Assembly: GCA_038380435.1 (NCBI GenBank)
Contig: JAWZYU010000013.1
Coordinates: 9,809,901-9,873,900, forward strand
Length of the DNA stretch: 64,000 nt
Source: Ryuthela nishihirai
Taxonomy: Eukaryota > Arthropoda > Arachnida > Araneae > Heptathelidae
Reading direction: 5' to 3'
Shown: one piece after another, positions 8,952 to 16,832 of the stretch
How positions within the stretch are numbered: the first letter of the stretch is position 1
Layout of the letters: the number at the start of each line of letters is the position of its first letter
Position numbers and translations under genes: made by a program
The notes under the pieces: generated by a model
Told to the model about the DNA's origin: nothing
The model's input: only the letters and a program-made list of their open reading frames with translations
Databases searched by the model: none

Positions 8952-8976
8952 TATGGGGGAAAAGGAACTAGATGGG

Positions 8977-9727
8977 GGGCAATCAAAGACCTAGTAAGCA
9001 ATCAAAGACCTAGTAAGCAATCAAAGACCTAGTAAGCAATCAAAGACCTAGTAAGCAATCAAAGACCTAGTAAGCAATCAAAGACCTAGTAAGCAATCAA
9101 AGACCTAGTAAGCAATCAAAGACCTAGTAAGCAATCAAAGACCTAGTAAGCAATCAAAGACCTAGTAAGCAATCAAAGACCTAGTAAGCAATCAAAGACC
9201 TAGTAAGCAATCAAAGACCTAGTAATCAATCAAAGACCTAGTAAGCAATCAAAGACCTAGTAAGCAGACCTAGTAAGCAATCAAAGACCTAGTAAGCAAT
9301 CAAAGAGAACACTTAGCAGTCCAAGACTTAGTAAGCAGTCCAAGACCTAGTAAGCAGTCCAAGACCTAGTAAGCAGTCAAAGACTTAGTAAGCAGTCAAA
9401 GACTTAGTAAGCAATCAAAGACCTAGTAAGCAATCAAAGACCTAGTAAGCAATCAAAGACCTAGTAAGCAATCAAAGACCTAGTAAGCAATCAAAGACCT
9501 AGTAAGCAATCAAAGACCTAGTAAGCAATCAAAGACCTAGTAAGCAATCAAAGACCTAGTAAGCAATCAAAGACCTAGTAAGCAATCAAAGACCTAGTAA
9601 GCAATCAAAGACTTAGTAAGCAATCAAAGACTTAGTAAGCAATCAAAGACTTAGTAAGCAATCAAAGACTTAGTAAGCAATCAAAGACTTAGTAAGCAAT
9701 CAAAGACTTAGTAAGCAATCAAAGAGA
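8977..9727. repeat. 19-bp tandem array (AGCAATCAAAGACCTAGTA)
   Basis: Around forty units of AGCAATCAAAGACCTAGTA, with zones of variants: AGCAGTC in the middle (about 9317-9410) and GACTTAGTA at the right end. Both the middle and the end carry the interruption AATCAAAGAGAACACTTA. It lies directly upstream of family member C and has no open frame of interest. The graded variant pattern shows expansion by unequal exchange or slippage. Each unit is a direct repeat with no hairpin or variable spacer, so it is not a CRISPR array. Confidence 0.95.
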
Positions 9728-9744
9728 ACACTTATATAGCACAC

Positions 9745-9872
9745 ACATTTTTAATTACACATTTTTTAATTATACATTTTTTAATTATACATTTTTTAAT
9801 TACACATTTTTTAATTACACATTTTTTAATTACACATCATTTTTTAATTACACATCATTTTTTAATTACACA
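9745..9872. repeat. TTTTTTAATTACACA 16-bp array at the 3' end of member D
   Basis: About seven to eight units of ACATTTTTTAATTACAC (variants TATAC, CATCATTT) run into the stop codon of the minus-strand gene ending at 9862. They are very AT-rich and easily melted. Confidence 0.85.
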
Positions 9873-10674
9873 TTTTATAAACATCTTCAAAAGTATAAAT
9901 TAAATCTTTATGCAATTGAGTCAACAAAACTCGCAGGTTTAAATTATTTATAAACGTAGAAAGATGGGAAAACCAATCACCACTAATACTCGAGAAAAAA
10001 AAATCCTTAAAAATTTCCAAATCGATATTATACATTACATCAAAAAAAAATTTGCGAATGTCGTTTTCGTCGACCATCAAACAGGGGTGATTCAATTGAC
10101 TGGGATCATTAATTTCGCAACCGTAACACTCAGTCTGTAAAAGCGGCGTGATGTCACGCGACGCATTAATTATAAAGCACTGTCTGAGAATAGTCCACAG
10201 TTTTTCTTCGATATTCATTTCGGCCGTAATATTTGCGGCATGCTTGATTGGGGAGCAAACGTATAGAACATGTTTGTATTCCTTTAGGATTTTCACACCC
10301 GCACTTTCTTCCAAAATAATGTCGGCATCGAGTAAACTGGGCAGCTCTTCATATTTCAAAATCAATATATCATACGAAACTGTTTTGTAAATATCTTTCA
10401 AAGCGTCCACCTGTTCTACACTTAGATAAATGGAAAATGGTACAATTTTATTTCTTTTAATGACTAAACCCACAGGTAAACTTATAACCATAATTTTATA
10501 AGAAATGACGTATTCAGCATAACTTGAATACCTTAAGGTTTTCATTAACCTGCCAAATTTAAACCACTCCTCCACATATAATTTAATGTGATCTGAATAA
10601 GACATAATGTCCACATAATACTTTGCATTTTTTTTACATATGGAACATTCACCAAAAGGTATGGAATAAACCAT
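9862..10674 (-). CDS. Four-member viral paralogue family, member D (270 aa)
   Basis: The protein begins MVYSIPFGECSICKK, giving an N-terminal C-x2-C. It then has EEWFKFGRLM, a basic LVIKRNK, a DILILKYEELP segment, LWTILRQCFIIN with RD following, CYGCEIN plus a later Cys (HPCLMVDEND), and a C-terminal LLTQLHKDLIYTF. The line-up with member C is clear over its full length and with A over several blocks. A good TATA box lies at 10703-10711 and an array of E-box/CRE-like repeats lies just beyond, giving this member the clearest promoter of the four. Function unknown. Confidence 0.8.
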   Translation of the reverse strand: MVYSIPFGECSICKKNAKYYVDIMSYSDHIKLYVEEWFKFGRLMKTLRYSSYAEYVISYKIMVISLPVGLVIKRNKIVPFSIYLSVEQVDALKDIYKTVSYDILILKYEELPSLLDADIILEESAGVKILKEYKHVLYVCSPIKHAANITAEMNIEEKLWTILRQCFIINASRDITPLLQTECYGCEINDPSQLNHPCLMVDENDIRKFFFDVMYNIDLEIFKDFFFSSISGDWFSHLSTFINNLNLRVLLTQLHKDLIYTFEDVYKMCN

Positions 10675-10702
10675 TTTTTAAAAACCAACCTTGATAATGT
10701 CA

Positions 10703-10930
10703 ATTTATATAGTTTCACGTGATGGGTATGACGTAATCACTTGATGGGTATGGTGTGCAAATCACGTGATGGGTATGACGTAATCATGTAATGAGTATGG
10801 TGTGCAAATCAAATGGTGGGTATAACGTGCACGTGATGGGTATGGTGTGCACGTGATGGGTATAACGTGCACGTGATGGGTATAACGTGCACGTGATGGG
10901 TATAACGTGCACGTGATGGGTATAACGTGT
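10703..10930 (-). promoter_or_regulatory. Promoter with TATA box and CACGTG/TGACGTAA tandem repeats
   Basis: On the minus strand TATATAAAT (10703-10711) sits 29-37 bp before the member D ATG. Upstream is an array of about 20-bp units, ACGTGATGGGTATAACGTGC, running to 10930. The units closest to the gene hold CACGTG E-box palindromes and TGACGTAA, a CRE-like core; more distal ones are homogenised to the ATAACGTGC form. The array is bounded on its far side by the 3' end of the mucin-like gene. That it is an enhancer is inferred from motif content and position. Confidence 0.6.
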
Positions 10931-10940
10931 AAATATTACT

Positions 10941-12455
10941 TTAATGAATCAAAATCAATATAACTGTAAAATAAAATAAAATAAAACAATATTGTAAAAC
11001 AACAGAGTTTTCATAGTGCGAATCTGCGTCATTAAACATTCCTCCGAGTATCCTTTTACTGTAATTTATGAACTCATCAATGTCCGATGTAAAAGCCGCC
11101 GTCGAACTAGACGAATTACTTGAAATCGCGTGCAGCATTGTTGCATTTTCGTCTATAAGCAACCCAGTCATTAATTCTGGAACGGATTTAGAAGCAAAAA
11201 AAAATTTTTCAGTTAAATTTTTTATCAGACGAGGTATTAGATTAAATAAAACTTTAAGGGTAGGACGTTTTTTAGTGATAGTTTGTTCAGTAACTGCTGG
11301 CGGCACTGTTTGTTCAGTAACTGCTGGCATATCAGTAACTGCTGGCGGCACTGTTTGTTCAGTAACTGCTGGCATATCAGTAACTGCTGGCGGCACTGTT
11401 TGTTCAGTAACTGCTGGCATATCAGTAACTGCTGGCATATCAGTAACTGCTGGCGGCACTGTGGTAACGGTGGTATCTGCTGGCATATCAGTAACTGCTG
11501 GCGGCTCTGTGGTAACGGTGGTATCTGCTGGCATATCAGTAACTGCTGGCATATCAGTAACTGCTGGCGGCACTGTTTGTTCAGTAACTGCTGGCGGCAC
11601 TGTGGTAACGGTGGTATCTGCTGGAGGCTCTGTGGTAACGGTGGTATCTGCTGGCATATCAGTAACTGCTGGCGGCTCTGTGGTAACGGTGGTATCTGCT
11701 GGCGGCTCTGTGGTAACGGTGGTATCTGCTGGCATATCAGTAACTGCTGGCGGCACTGTGGTAACGGTGGTATCTGCTGGCATATCAGTAACTGCTGGCG
11801 GCACTGTGGTAACGGTGGTATCTGCTGGCGGCTCTGTGGTAACGGTGGTATCTGCTGGCGGCACTGTTTGTTCAGTAACTGCTGGCATATCAGTAACTGC
11901 TGGCGGCACTGTGGTAACGGTGGTATCTGCTGGCATATCAGTAACTGCTGGCGGCACTTTGGTAACGGTGGTATCTGCTGGCGGCTCTGTGGTAACGGTG
12001 GTATCTGCTGGCGGCACTGTGGTAACGGTGGTATCTGCTGGCGGCACTGTGGTAACGGTGGTATCTGCTGGCGGCACTGTGGTAACAGTGGTATCTGCTG
12101 GCATATCAGTAACTGCTGGCGGCACTGTTTGTTCAGTAACTGCTGGCATATCAGTATCTGCTGGCGGCTCTGTGGTAACGGTGGTATCAGTAGAATGTTC
12201 ATCAAAAATTTCAATGTCACCTCTTTTATATTTTTTTCCCATTATGGGATCAATTAATTCGTCATTAAGGGGTAAATCTTCGCTAGTTATATACGAAAAG
12301 GGTCTTGCCCTACCACACTCATTAATCAAATAGGTCGCTTCTTTAATTTTCGAATCATAACCATAATTAATTATTTTAAAACGTATTCCCGTTATATTTG
12401 CCGATACAAATCCTCCACATATCAAAAGAATTAAGAAAATCATTTTTCTAATCAT
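10941..12455 (-). CDS. Mucin-like type I membrane glycoprotein with Thr/Pro repeats
   Basis: The 504-aa protein starts with a signal peptide (MIRKMIFLILLICGGFVSA). A unique ectodomain to about residue 85 follows, then about 300 residues of irregular Thr/Pro-rich repeats built from ADTTVTTVPP, AVTDMP and AVTEQTVPP modules. After this come a unique 90-residue stretch, a C-terminal hydrophobic anchor (about 484-503) and no cytoplasmic tail. Dense Thr and Pro predict heavy O-glycosylation, so a surface mucin of the virion or infected cell is likely. The repeats are almost identical at DNA level and probably vary in copy number. It overlaps the upstream gene by 8 bp, with a TAAG 11 bp before its ATG. 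Topology is clear; function is inferred. Confidence 0.8.
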   Translation of the reverse strand: MIRKMIFLILLICGGFVSANITGIRFKIINYGYDSKIKEATYLINECGRARPFSYITSEDLPLNDELIDPIMGKKYKRGDIEIFDEHSTDTTVTTEPPADTDMPAVTEQTVPPAVTDMPADTTVTTVPPADTTVTTVPPADTTVTTVPPADTTVTTEPPADTTVTKVPPAVTDMPADTTVTTVPPAVTDMPAVTEQTVPPADTTVTTEPPADTTVTTVPPAVTDMPADTTVTTVPPAVTDMPADTTVTTEPPADTTVTTEPPAVTDMPADTTVTTEPPADTTVTTVPPAVTEQTVPPAVTDMPAVTDMPADTTVTTEPPAVTDMPADTTVTTVPPAVTDMPAVTDMPAVTEQTVPPAVTDMPAVTEQTVPPAVTDMPAVTEQTVPPAVTEQTITKKRPTLKVLFNLIPRLIKNLTEKFFFASKSVPELMTGLLIDENATMLHAISSNSSSSTAAFTSDIDEFINYSKRILGGMFNDADSHYENSVVLQYCFILFYFTVILILIH

Positions 12456-13779
12456 TTGATTTGGACTTAACGGTATATATAGATAGTATATCCAATATTT
12501 TAGTTAAATTCGCTGTCATGTTTTCATCAGAACTGATAAAGAGCTTTAACATTTCTAAATTAAAATAGGGAATGTTAATACCCTCATTAAAAAGTTTAAA
12601 CTTGTTACTATAATACTCGATGAATTCAAAAAGCAATTTAGCATTACAAAAAGTATTTTTTTTACAAGTTTTCGATTGTTTATCAAAATTACTAGCTAAT
12701 ATGCTAAAAGCCGAAACGTAACCATAATAATTATGAATATTTGGAAATAAAACGTAAGGAAATACTTGCACACAGGCAAAATTAAGAATATTTTCGTTAG
12801 GAAAGGATATTTGTTTCCCAAGTTCTTTATTAACTATACCGTTCATTTTTGAAATTTTTTCGAAAAAGTCCAAACTCAAATGCAATTTGCACTCCCCATT
12901 TTGAATACATTTTTTTGAATAATGAAAATTAATATTCTTTCTGCGCGAAAATTCATTTTCAACAATTTTCTTACTTCTTTCGATTAAAAAATGTTGTCTT
13001 TCAAAATAACCATTGCATAATTTGTTGAGAAAATCAAGAACGAAATTAGCCAAAGTGTCTATTGAATCGCCACAGAGAAAACTGTAGACCATAACAAATA
13101 CAATATCAAATTGTATGCAATTAGGAGAAAACTTTTGTCTAACGTGAGAGGCTAAAGCATTTAAATTTTGTAATAGGTGACCCGGAGACTGTAAAGATAT
13201 TTGGTCTATAGGATTTTGAATAATCTCATAATCAGATACTAACATTTTCACATAAGGACATATAGTTTCAAAATAATGATCTATAATATTAATTTCATCT
13301 TTAACAAACTCCTTAATGTATTGTAAAATAGTTAAAAGTATGGTATTTATATCCTTATCGGGCCCATAATTAGTTTTTTCCACTATGCTTACGTATTGCT
13401 TTAAAAAATTCTGTATAAATTTTGAGTTTAACGTATTATTTTTTAAGAATAAATTAGTATGATAATTTACAAATTCTGAAGTTAATACTCCTAATAGGTG
13501 AATGACCATTATAAGCGTCTTGTATGAAACTAATAATTGAGTAGGTTGTATTCCAGGTATTCCGTCCAGATAAACTTTGCATATTATATCAACATTGCCC
13601 GTAGTCTCCGCAAAACATTTCGCAACAACGCAAGAACGAAAAGGATCTAATTGAGCCAATAAATCGTTTATTTCTAACGTTTTATTACACACCACACAAG
13701 AGATGGTTTTATTTACAATTTTTATTTCTGGATGACATATAGCTTCGGGACATAATTGTAACAAACATTTGTCAAACAT
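12448..13779 (-). CDS. Unknown viral protein with N-terminal cysteine cluster (443 aa)
   Basis: The first 60 residues hold C5, C10, C15, H16, C28, C31, C50 and C55, with C-x2-C at 28-31, compatible with a zinc-binding module. The rest is helical and hydrophobic-rich, with no membrane helix. A KRG-type basic region is absent, and no polymerase or nuclease signature is visible. The ATG lies 2 bp after the stop of the upstream gene and its end overlaps the mucin-like gene by 8 bp, so three minus-strand genes form a tight cluster. A TAAG lies 5-8 bp before the ATG. Size and position would allow a capsid or transcription-factor role, but I cannot assign one. Confidence 0.75.
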   Translation of the reverse strand: MFDKCLLQLCPEAICHPEIKIVNKTISCVVCNKTLEINDLLAQLDPFRSCVVAKCFAETTGNVDIICKVYLDGIPGIQPTQLLVSYKTLIMVIHLLGVLTSEFVNYHTNLFLKNNTLNSKFIQNFLKQYVSIVEKTNYGPDKDINTILLTILQYIKEFVKDEINIIDHYFETICPYVKMLVSDYEIIQNPIDQISLQSPGHLLQNLNALASHVRQKFSPNCIQFDIVFVMVYSFLCGDSIDTLANFVLDFLNKLCNGYFERQHFLIERSKKIVENEFSRRKNINFHYSKKCIQNGECKLHLSLDFFEKISKMNGIVNKELGKQISFPNENILNFACVQVFPYVLFPNIHNYYGYVSAFSILASNFDKQSKTCKKNTFCNAKLLFEFIEYYSNKFKLFNEGINIPYFNLEMLKLFISSDENMTANLTKILDILSIYTVKSKSND

Positions 13780-13781
13780 CT

Positions 13782-14660
13782 TTACTTAACTACTTTGCGT
13801 TTTTTCGATACCTGTTTATTCGAAGTAATTTTCTTCAAATGCAATTTAATCAAATTAAGCTTGGCATCTGTTATCGTATCTAAATCTGTGACATATTTCA
13901 AGTAAACACTCTGTAGTTTCTTGTTAAAGTCGGAGTTGAGACAATTGTTGATTTCTTTGTAATAGGAAGCATTATTTTGTAAATATAGGTTCGAATCTTT
14001 TAAGATGTCTTCCACAATTATTTGACAATCGGAATCTATCAAGTTAGATCTGTAGAGTTCCAGCAAAGCGATCTTAACCAAGTGACAAGCGTCAGTACCC
14101 AATATATTTGCTGGAATTTCGTCATACATGGTTCTAACTGCAAAGACGTGTTGTTCTTCAATGCTGCTAGGGGCATTTCCTATACTCAAATTAGATATAT
14201 AATTTTTATAATCATTGATCTGAGTGCCCAAGAGACCGTCAATAGCTAAAATAACATTGATTGTCGTGTTCAATAAGATTTTCTCTTTGCTCTCGAGTTT
14301 TCTATTGCCTTGATTTCTTTTAATGAGAGACATGATTAGCTTTTGACAATCTCCGTTGCTCAAAAAATCACACGATTTCAATTTTTCAAACCTGGTAAGT
14401 TCGTCGTGATTTGCATTTGAACTAGAAGAGGGAATAATTTTTTGATTCCACTCATTTTCTATGAGTTTAAAGATATCTGGATGAACGTATATTTTATCGT
14501 GAGAATTGCTATGTTGATATAGGGAAATGTTCAAAGCCTTAGCTACGCCATTAAGTACTCTATAATTGATTACTTCCTTTGTGGCGTATAAACTAGCCTT
14601 GTCATTCTCGTAATTGTATAAAGGTTTAATAGCATTCCTATAAATTTCATTTTCGTCCAT
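13782..14660 (-). CDS. Unknown viral protein with basic C-terminus (292 aa)
   Basis: First gene of the minus-strand cluster ending at 10941. It is largely helical, with a Ser-rich loop (SSSSNANHDE) around residue 78-87 and a basic C-terminal tail (SNKQVSKKRKVVK) that looks like a nuclear-localisation signal. It has no membrane segment or recognised catalytic motif. It is divergent from the small zinc-ribbon gene at 14750 with 89 bp between the ATGs. A nuclear structural or regulatory protein is a reasonable guess only. Confidence 0.75.
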   Translation of the reverse strand: MDENEIYRNAIKPLYNYENDKASLYATKEVINYRVLNGVAKALNISLYQHSNSHDKIYVHPDIFKLIENEWNQKIIPSSSSNANHDELTRFEKLKSCDFLSNGDCQKLIMSLIKRNQGNRKLESKEKILLNTTINVILAIDGLLGTQINDYKNYISNLSIGNAPSSIEEQHVFAVRTMYDEIPANILGTDACHLVKIALLELYRSNLIDSDCQIIVEDILKDSNLYLQNNASYYKEINNCLNSDFNKKLQSVYLKYVTDLDTITDAKLNLIKLHLKKITSNKQVSKKRKVVK

Positions 14661-14740
14661 GTTCTGCTTTAATATACGGTCGAGAATTTATAGTATTTAC
14701 CAGCTGCAAAACGCTAATATAATTACTTTTCGATTAAAAG

Positions 14741-14744
14741 TAAG
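14741..14744 (+). promoter_or_regulatory. TAAG late-promoter-like motif
   Basis: TAAG lies six bases before the ATG of the small zinc-ribbon gene. The same tetranucleotide lies within 15 bp of the starts at 1608, 2139, 17249, 12455 (minus) and 13779 (minus). Baculovirus and, as far as known, nudivirus late transcripts start within TAAG. Singly this is weak in AT-rich DNA; the recurrence is what counts. Confidence 0.4.
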
Positions 14745-14749
14745 AGAAA

Positions 14750-15043
14750 ATGAATTTATTAGTAAATCTAGGAGAATTTATAACTAATCAACTTGGAAAT
14801 TTTATAACAAGCACTTTCCCCCAAAACTCTTTCCAAGAAAGCCAAGATGATAATCTTTTAGTGGTAGAAAAACCAGCATTGTGTGTTTTAATTTACGATA
14901 AAAATCACCTGATCAAATGTAATGTCTGCACTTTCAGATCACATTGGAAATGTAACAAATGCAATTTACATTTCTGTTACAACAAAAAAAGAAATTGCTA
15001 TAAAAATTATCACGAAATTAATAAACTAAATTACCACCCTTAA
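14750..15043 (+). CDS. Small Cys-rich (zinc-ribbon-like) protein, 97 aa
   Basis: The C-terminal half has C57, C60, C68, C71, C76, C83 and H88, spaced C-x2-C-x7-C-x2-C-x4-C-x6-C-x4-H. This spacing recalls the Cys-rich ribbon at the C-terminus of piggyBac-type transposases, but the transposase catalytic domain is absent, so here it would be a stand-alone DNA- or chromatin-binding module. The first 45 residues are an amphipathic helix and an acidic linker. TAAG precedes the start. It is first in a plus-strand run of small genes. The zinc-binding assignment is from spacing; the piggyBac resemblance is a weak inference. Confidence 0.65.
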   Translation: MNLLVNLGEFITNQLGNFITSTFPQNSFQESQDDNLLVVEKPALCVLIYDKNHLIKCNVCTFRSHWKCNKCNLHFCYNKKRNCYKNYHEINKLNYHP

Positions 15044-15070
15044 ATACCTTCAAATAGCTGCCGACGGGTT

Positions 15071-15077
15071 TATATAC
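15071..15077 (+). promoter_or_regulatory. TATA box for the 111-aa gene
   Basis: TATATAC lies 33 bp before the ATG at 15104, in a 60-bp gap whose upstream edge is the stop of the zinc-ribbon gene. Confidence 0.45.
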
Positions 15078-15103
15078 CTCAATAAAAACAAGACAAAATC
15101 ATA

Positions 15104-15439
15104 ATGAGTGCAAAAGACATTACGTATAAAATATTTTTAAGCTTATACGAGTTTATGGAGGTACTATCGATGGACATGTTAAACGAAGATCAAAAAGTTA
15201 TTTTAAAGCAACACTTTAACGATTTATTCAAAGAATGGAACACATTTTGGGAGGAAAAATTAAAACTGTGGCTGTTGGAAACTAACCTTTCAGACCCATT
15301 ACCTCAAATAATCAACATTACAGAATTAAAAAATTTAAAACCAATTATCATTTATTCAGTAAATTCCTATCCAGACTATTGGAAAGTATTTTTTGAAAAT
15401 CTAAGAAAGGCACAGTCCGTTTTAAATGTGGAACTATAA
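15104..15439 (+). CDS. Unknown small viral protein (111 aa)
   Basis: An acidic, Trp/Phe-rich, predominantly helical sequence (KEWNTFWEEKLKLWLLE near 45-61) with no signal peptide, membrane helix or Cys motif. It lies between the zinc-ribbon gene and a small membrane-protein gene, each with its own TATA-like element. Its start is supported by the TATA box 33 bp upstream. Not recognised. Confidence 0.65.
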   Translation: MSAKDITYKIFLSLYEFMEVLSMDMLNEDQKVILKQHFNDLFKEWNTFWEEKLKLWLLETNLSDPLPQIINITELKNLKPIIIYSVNSYPDYWKVFFENLRKAQSVLNVEL

Positions 15440-15470
15440 ATTTCCAGCAGAAAATTTTCATAAAACTCAT

Positions 15471-15479
15471 TATATAAAT
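15471..15479 (+). promoter_or_regulatory. TATA box for the 70-aa membrane protein gene
   Basis: TATATAAAT lies 43 bp before the ATG at 15514 in the short gap after the 111-aa gene. Confidence 0.45.
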
Positions 15480-15513
15480 AAAGAAATAAAGAAACTCTAA
15501 ATTATCAATAAAA

Positions 15514-15726
15514 ATGACAAACTTGGAAATCACCGCACTATACTCTATGGGAATAGGAATATTATACGGTATTCTAAATCTCTTTAAGGAAATTAATGTG
15601 TCAGTATTAATTTTGACGCTCATCTTAACCACAACTCTATTCATGATCTTGTTAAATAAATATTTAATCAAAACATATGCCAATCACAAAATTAACGACT
15701 TGATAAACAAAATGAAAACGAGCTAG
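15514..15726 (+). CDS. Small two-span membrane protein (70 aa)
   Basis: Two hydrophobic segments (about 8-24 and 29-47) are followed by a basic, polar C-terminal tail (KTYANHKINDLINKMKTS). Its start follows a TATA box by about 40 bp. The stop overlaps the stop of the minus-strand gene at 15723 by 4 bp. Small membrane proteins of this size are common envelope components in large DNA viruses of arthropods, but no specific family is recognisable. Confidence 0.6.
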   Translation: MTNLEITALYSMGIGILYGILNLFKEINVSVLILTLILTTTLFMILLNKYLIKTYANHKINDLINKMKTS

Positions 15727-16043
15727 ACCAACTCGACATTGAAATACGTATCATCTTCATTAACCAAAGTGAGTTTATCGCCGACAGAACAGCCGAAAAT
15801 GGCAAAATAATTCAGTTTTTCCCTTATGCAATCGTCACCAGAATAGGGTCTGATCGATATATCTTTGAATGTACTTAAAAATATGCGAAGATTAGCATTT
15901 AATTGTACTCTGTATATCGTATTATCTTGAAATTTAACTAATAAAATAATTTTGTTCTTATTAATAATTTGTGTAGATACCTTTTTTAATGGTTTAATTC
16001 CCTTATTTATTATACTTGTGATGGTGTCCAAAAATAAAGTCAT
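15723..16043 (-). CDS. Small unknown protein (106 aa), start overlaps the divergent gene
   Basis: The frame stays open to 16295, but that extension lies wholly inside the opposite-strand gene. The ATG at 16041-16043 is the likely start, giving a protein opening MTLFLDTITSIINKG. It is a beta-rich sequence with no membrane helix or Cys cluster. The first 23 bp overlap the start of the plus-strand 200-aa gene, so the two promoters must lie inside each other's coding sequences. Not recognised; a compact fold of the ubiquitin-like size class is possible but unproven. Confidence 0.55.
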   Translation of the reverse strand: MTLFLDTITSIINKGIKPLKKVSTQIINKNKIILLVKFQDNTIYRVQLNANLRIFLSTFKDISIRPYSGDDCIREKLNYFAIFGCSVGDKLTLVNEDDTYFNVELV

Positions 16044-16623
16044 GCAGAGATGTAATACGGTCACCCCAGATTTCTTCAAAGACAGTTGTACCGAAGAACA
16101 GGAAACTACTCTCCTGTCGGATTTAGAAATTGTTTGTGAGCTAATTAAAAAAAACAGCATATTTAAGCGAATCTTTTCAGATAATTTCATTCCCACAGAC
16201 GAGGAAAAATTAGAAGCGGAACAAGCCCTAACACAAACGTATCCAAACAAAGATATACTGCAATTGTTACATTCAGTGAGGCCCGAACACCCCATGTTAT
16301 CAAAGCAACAAGATTATTGTTTTCCCATAAAAAATATTTATGACGTGAAAAAACGAGAATTTTTTAACCCCAACATATCACCGGGTGTGAAAAAACAAAC
16401 GGAATTTAACATAGTAGAATTCTTAAGATCATCCACCGATATAAAACCCGTTTTAAACTTTGATTTTTACATTGATGATTATTACCCCGATGACGAGGAG
16501 GAAGACCATTCAATAATCGAATATTCACTTAGAAACATAGCAAAGTTAGCTTTAGTCTTGAATAATTTAAAAGAATTGCCTTATCCCATAATCGAAGTTA
16601 ATCCCATCAAATACATAGAATGA
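16021..16623 (+). CDS. Unknown viral protein (200 aa)
   Basis: The frame is open from 15952, but the hydrophobic upstream residues lie over the opposite-strand gene; I prefer ATG 16021 (MVSKNKVMQRCNTV), with 16042 as an alternative. The body has an acidic C-terminal half (YIDDYYPDDEEEDHS, about 157-171) and no catalytic motif or membrane helix. The stop overlaps the next ATG in an ATGA arrangement, so translation of the following gene may be coupled or the two may be separately transcribed. It is the first of four closely packed plus-strand genes leading to P74. Confidence 0.65.
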   Translation: MVSKNKVMQRCNTVTPDFFKDSCTEEQETTLLSDLEIVCELIKKNSIFKRIFSDNFIPTDEEKLEAEQALTQTYPNKDILQLLHSVRPEHPMLSKQQDYCFPIKNIYDVKKREFFNPNISPGVKKQTEFNIVEFLRSSTDIKPVLNFDFYIDDYYPDDEEEDHSIIEYSLRNIAKLALVLNNLKELPYPIIEVNPIKYIE

Positions 16624-16832
16624 TCAAACGTTATAAAGTTAAAAGTAAAAATTTAATTTTATTCTTAAATAAAAAACTATTTATATATTGGCTAGCATCC
16701 CATTACTTGTTAGAGAACAAAAAAATCAAATTTAAAATCATATCGCTTTCGAAAGTATATCACAAAAATTCCTTTTATTACGCAAATTTGGTAATATACG
16801 AATATGGTAAGGTTATATTTCGATCGCATTGA
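16620..16832 (+). CDS. Small basic protein (70 aa) between overlapping genes
   Basis: It starts inside the previous stop (ATGA) and ends 29 bp inside the following gene. It is strongly basic (Lys-rich, with a KVKSKN and KKLFIYWL pattern) and moderately hydrophobic in the middle (FIYWLASHYLL). The double overlap is typical of compact viral coding and is the main support; there is no recognisable domain. Confidence 0.5.
   Translation: MIKRYKVKSKNLILFLNKKLFIYWLASHYLLENKKIKFKIISLSKVYHKNSFYYANLVIYEYGKVIFRSH

Noticed and set aside
8977..9727. Possible CRISPR array
   Set aside because: Units are contiguous 19-bp direct repeats with no variable spacers and no cas genes; the setting is eukaryotic or viral.
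11068..12333. Long frames antisense or shifted to the mucin-like gene
   Set aside because: They are shadows of the repeat. Only the minus-strand 504-codon frame has a signal peptide, unique ends and a membrane anchor.
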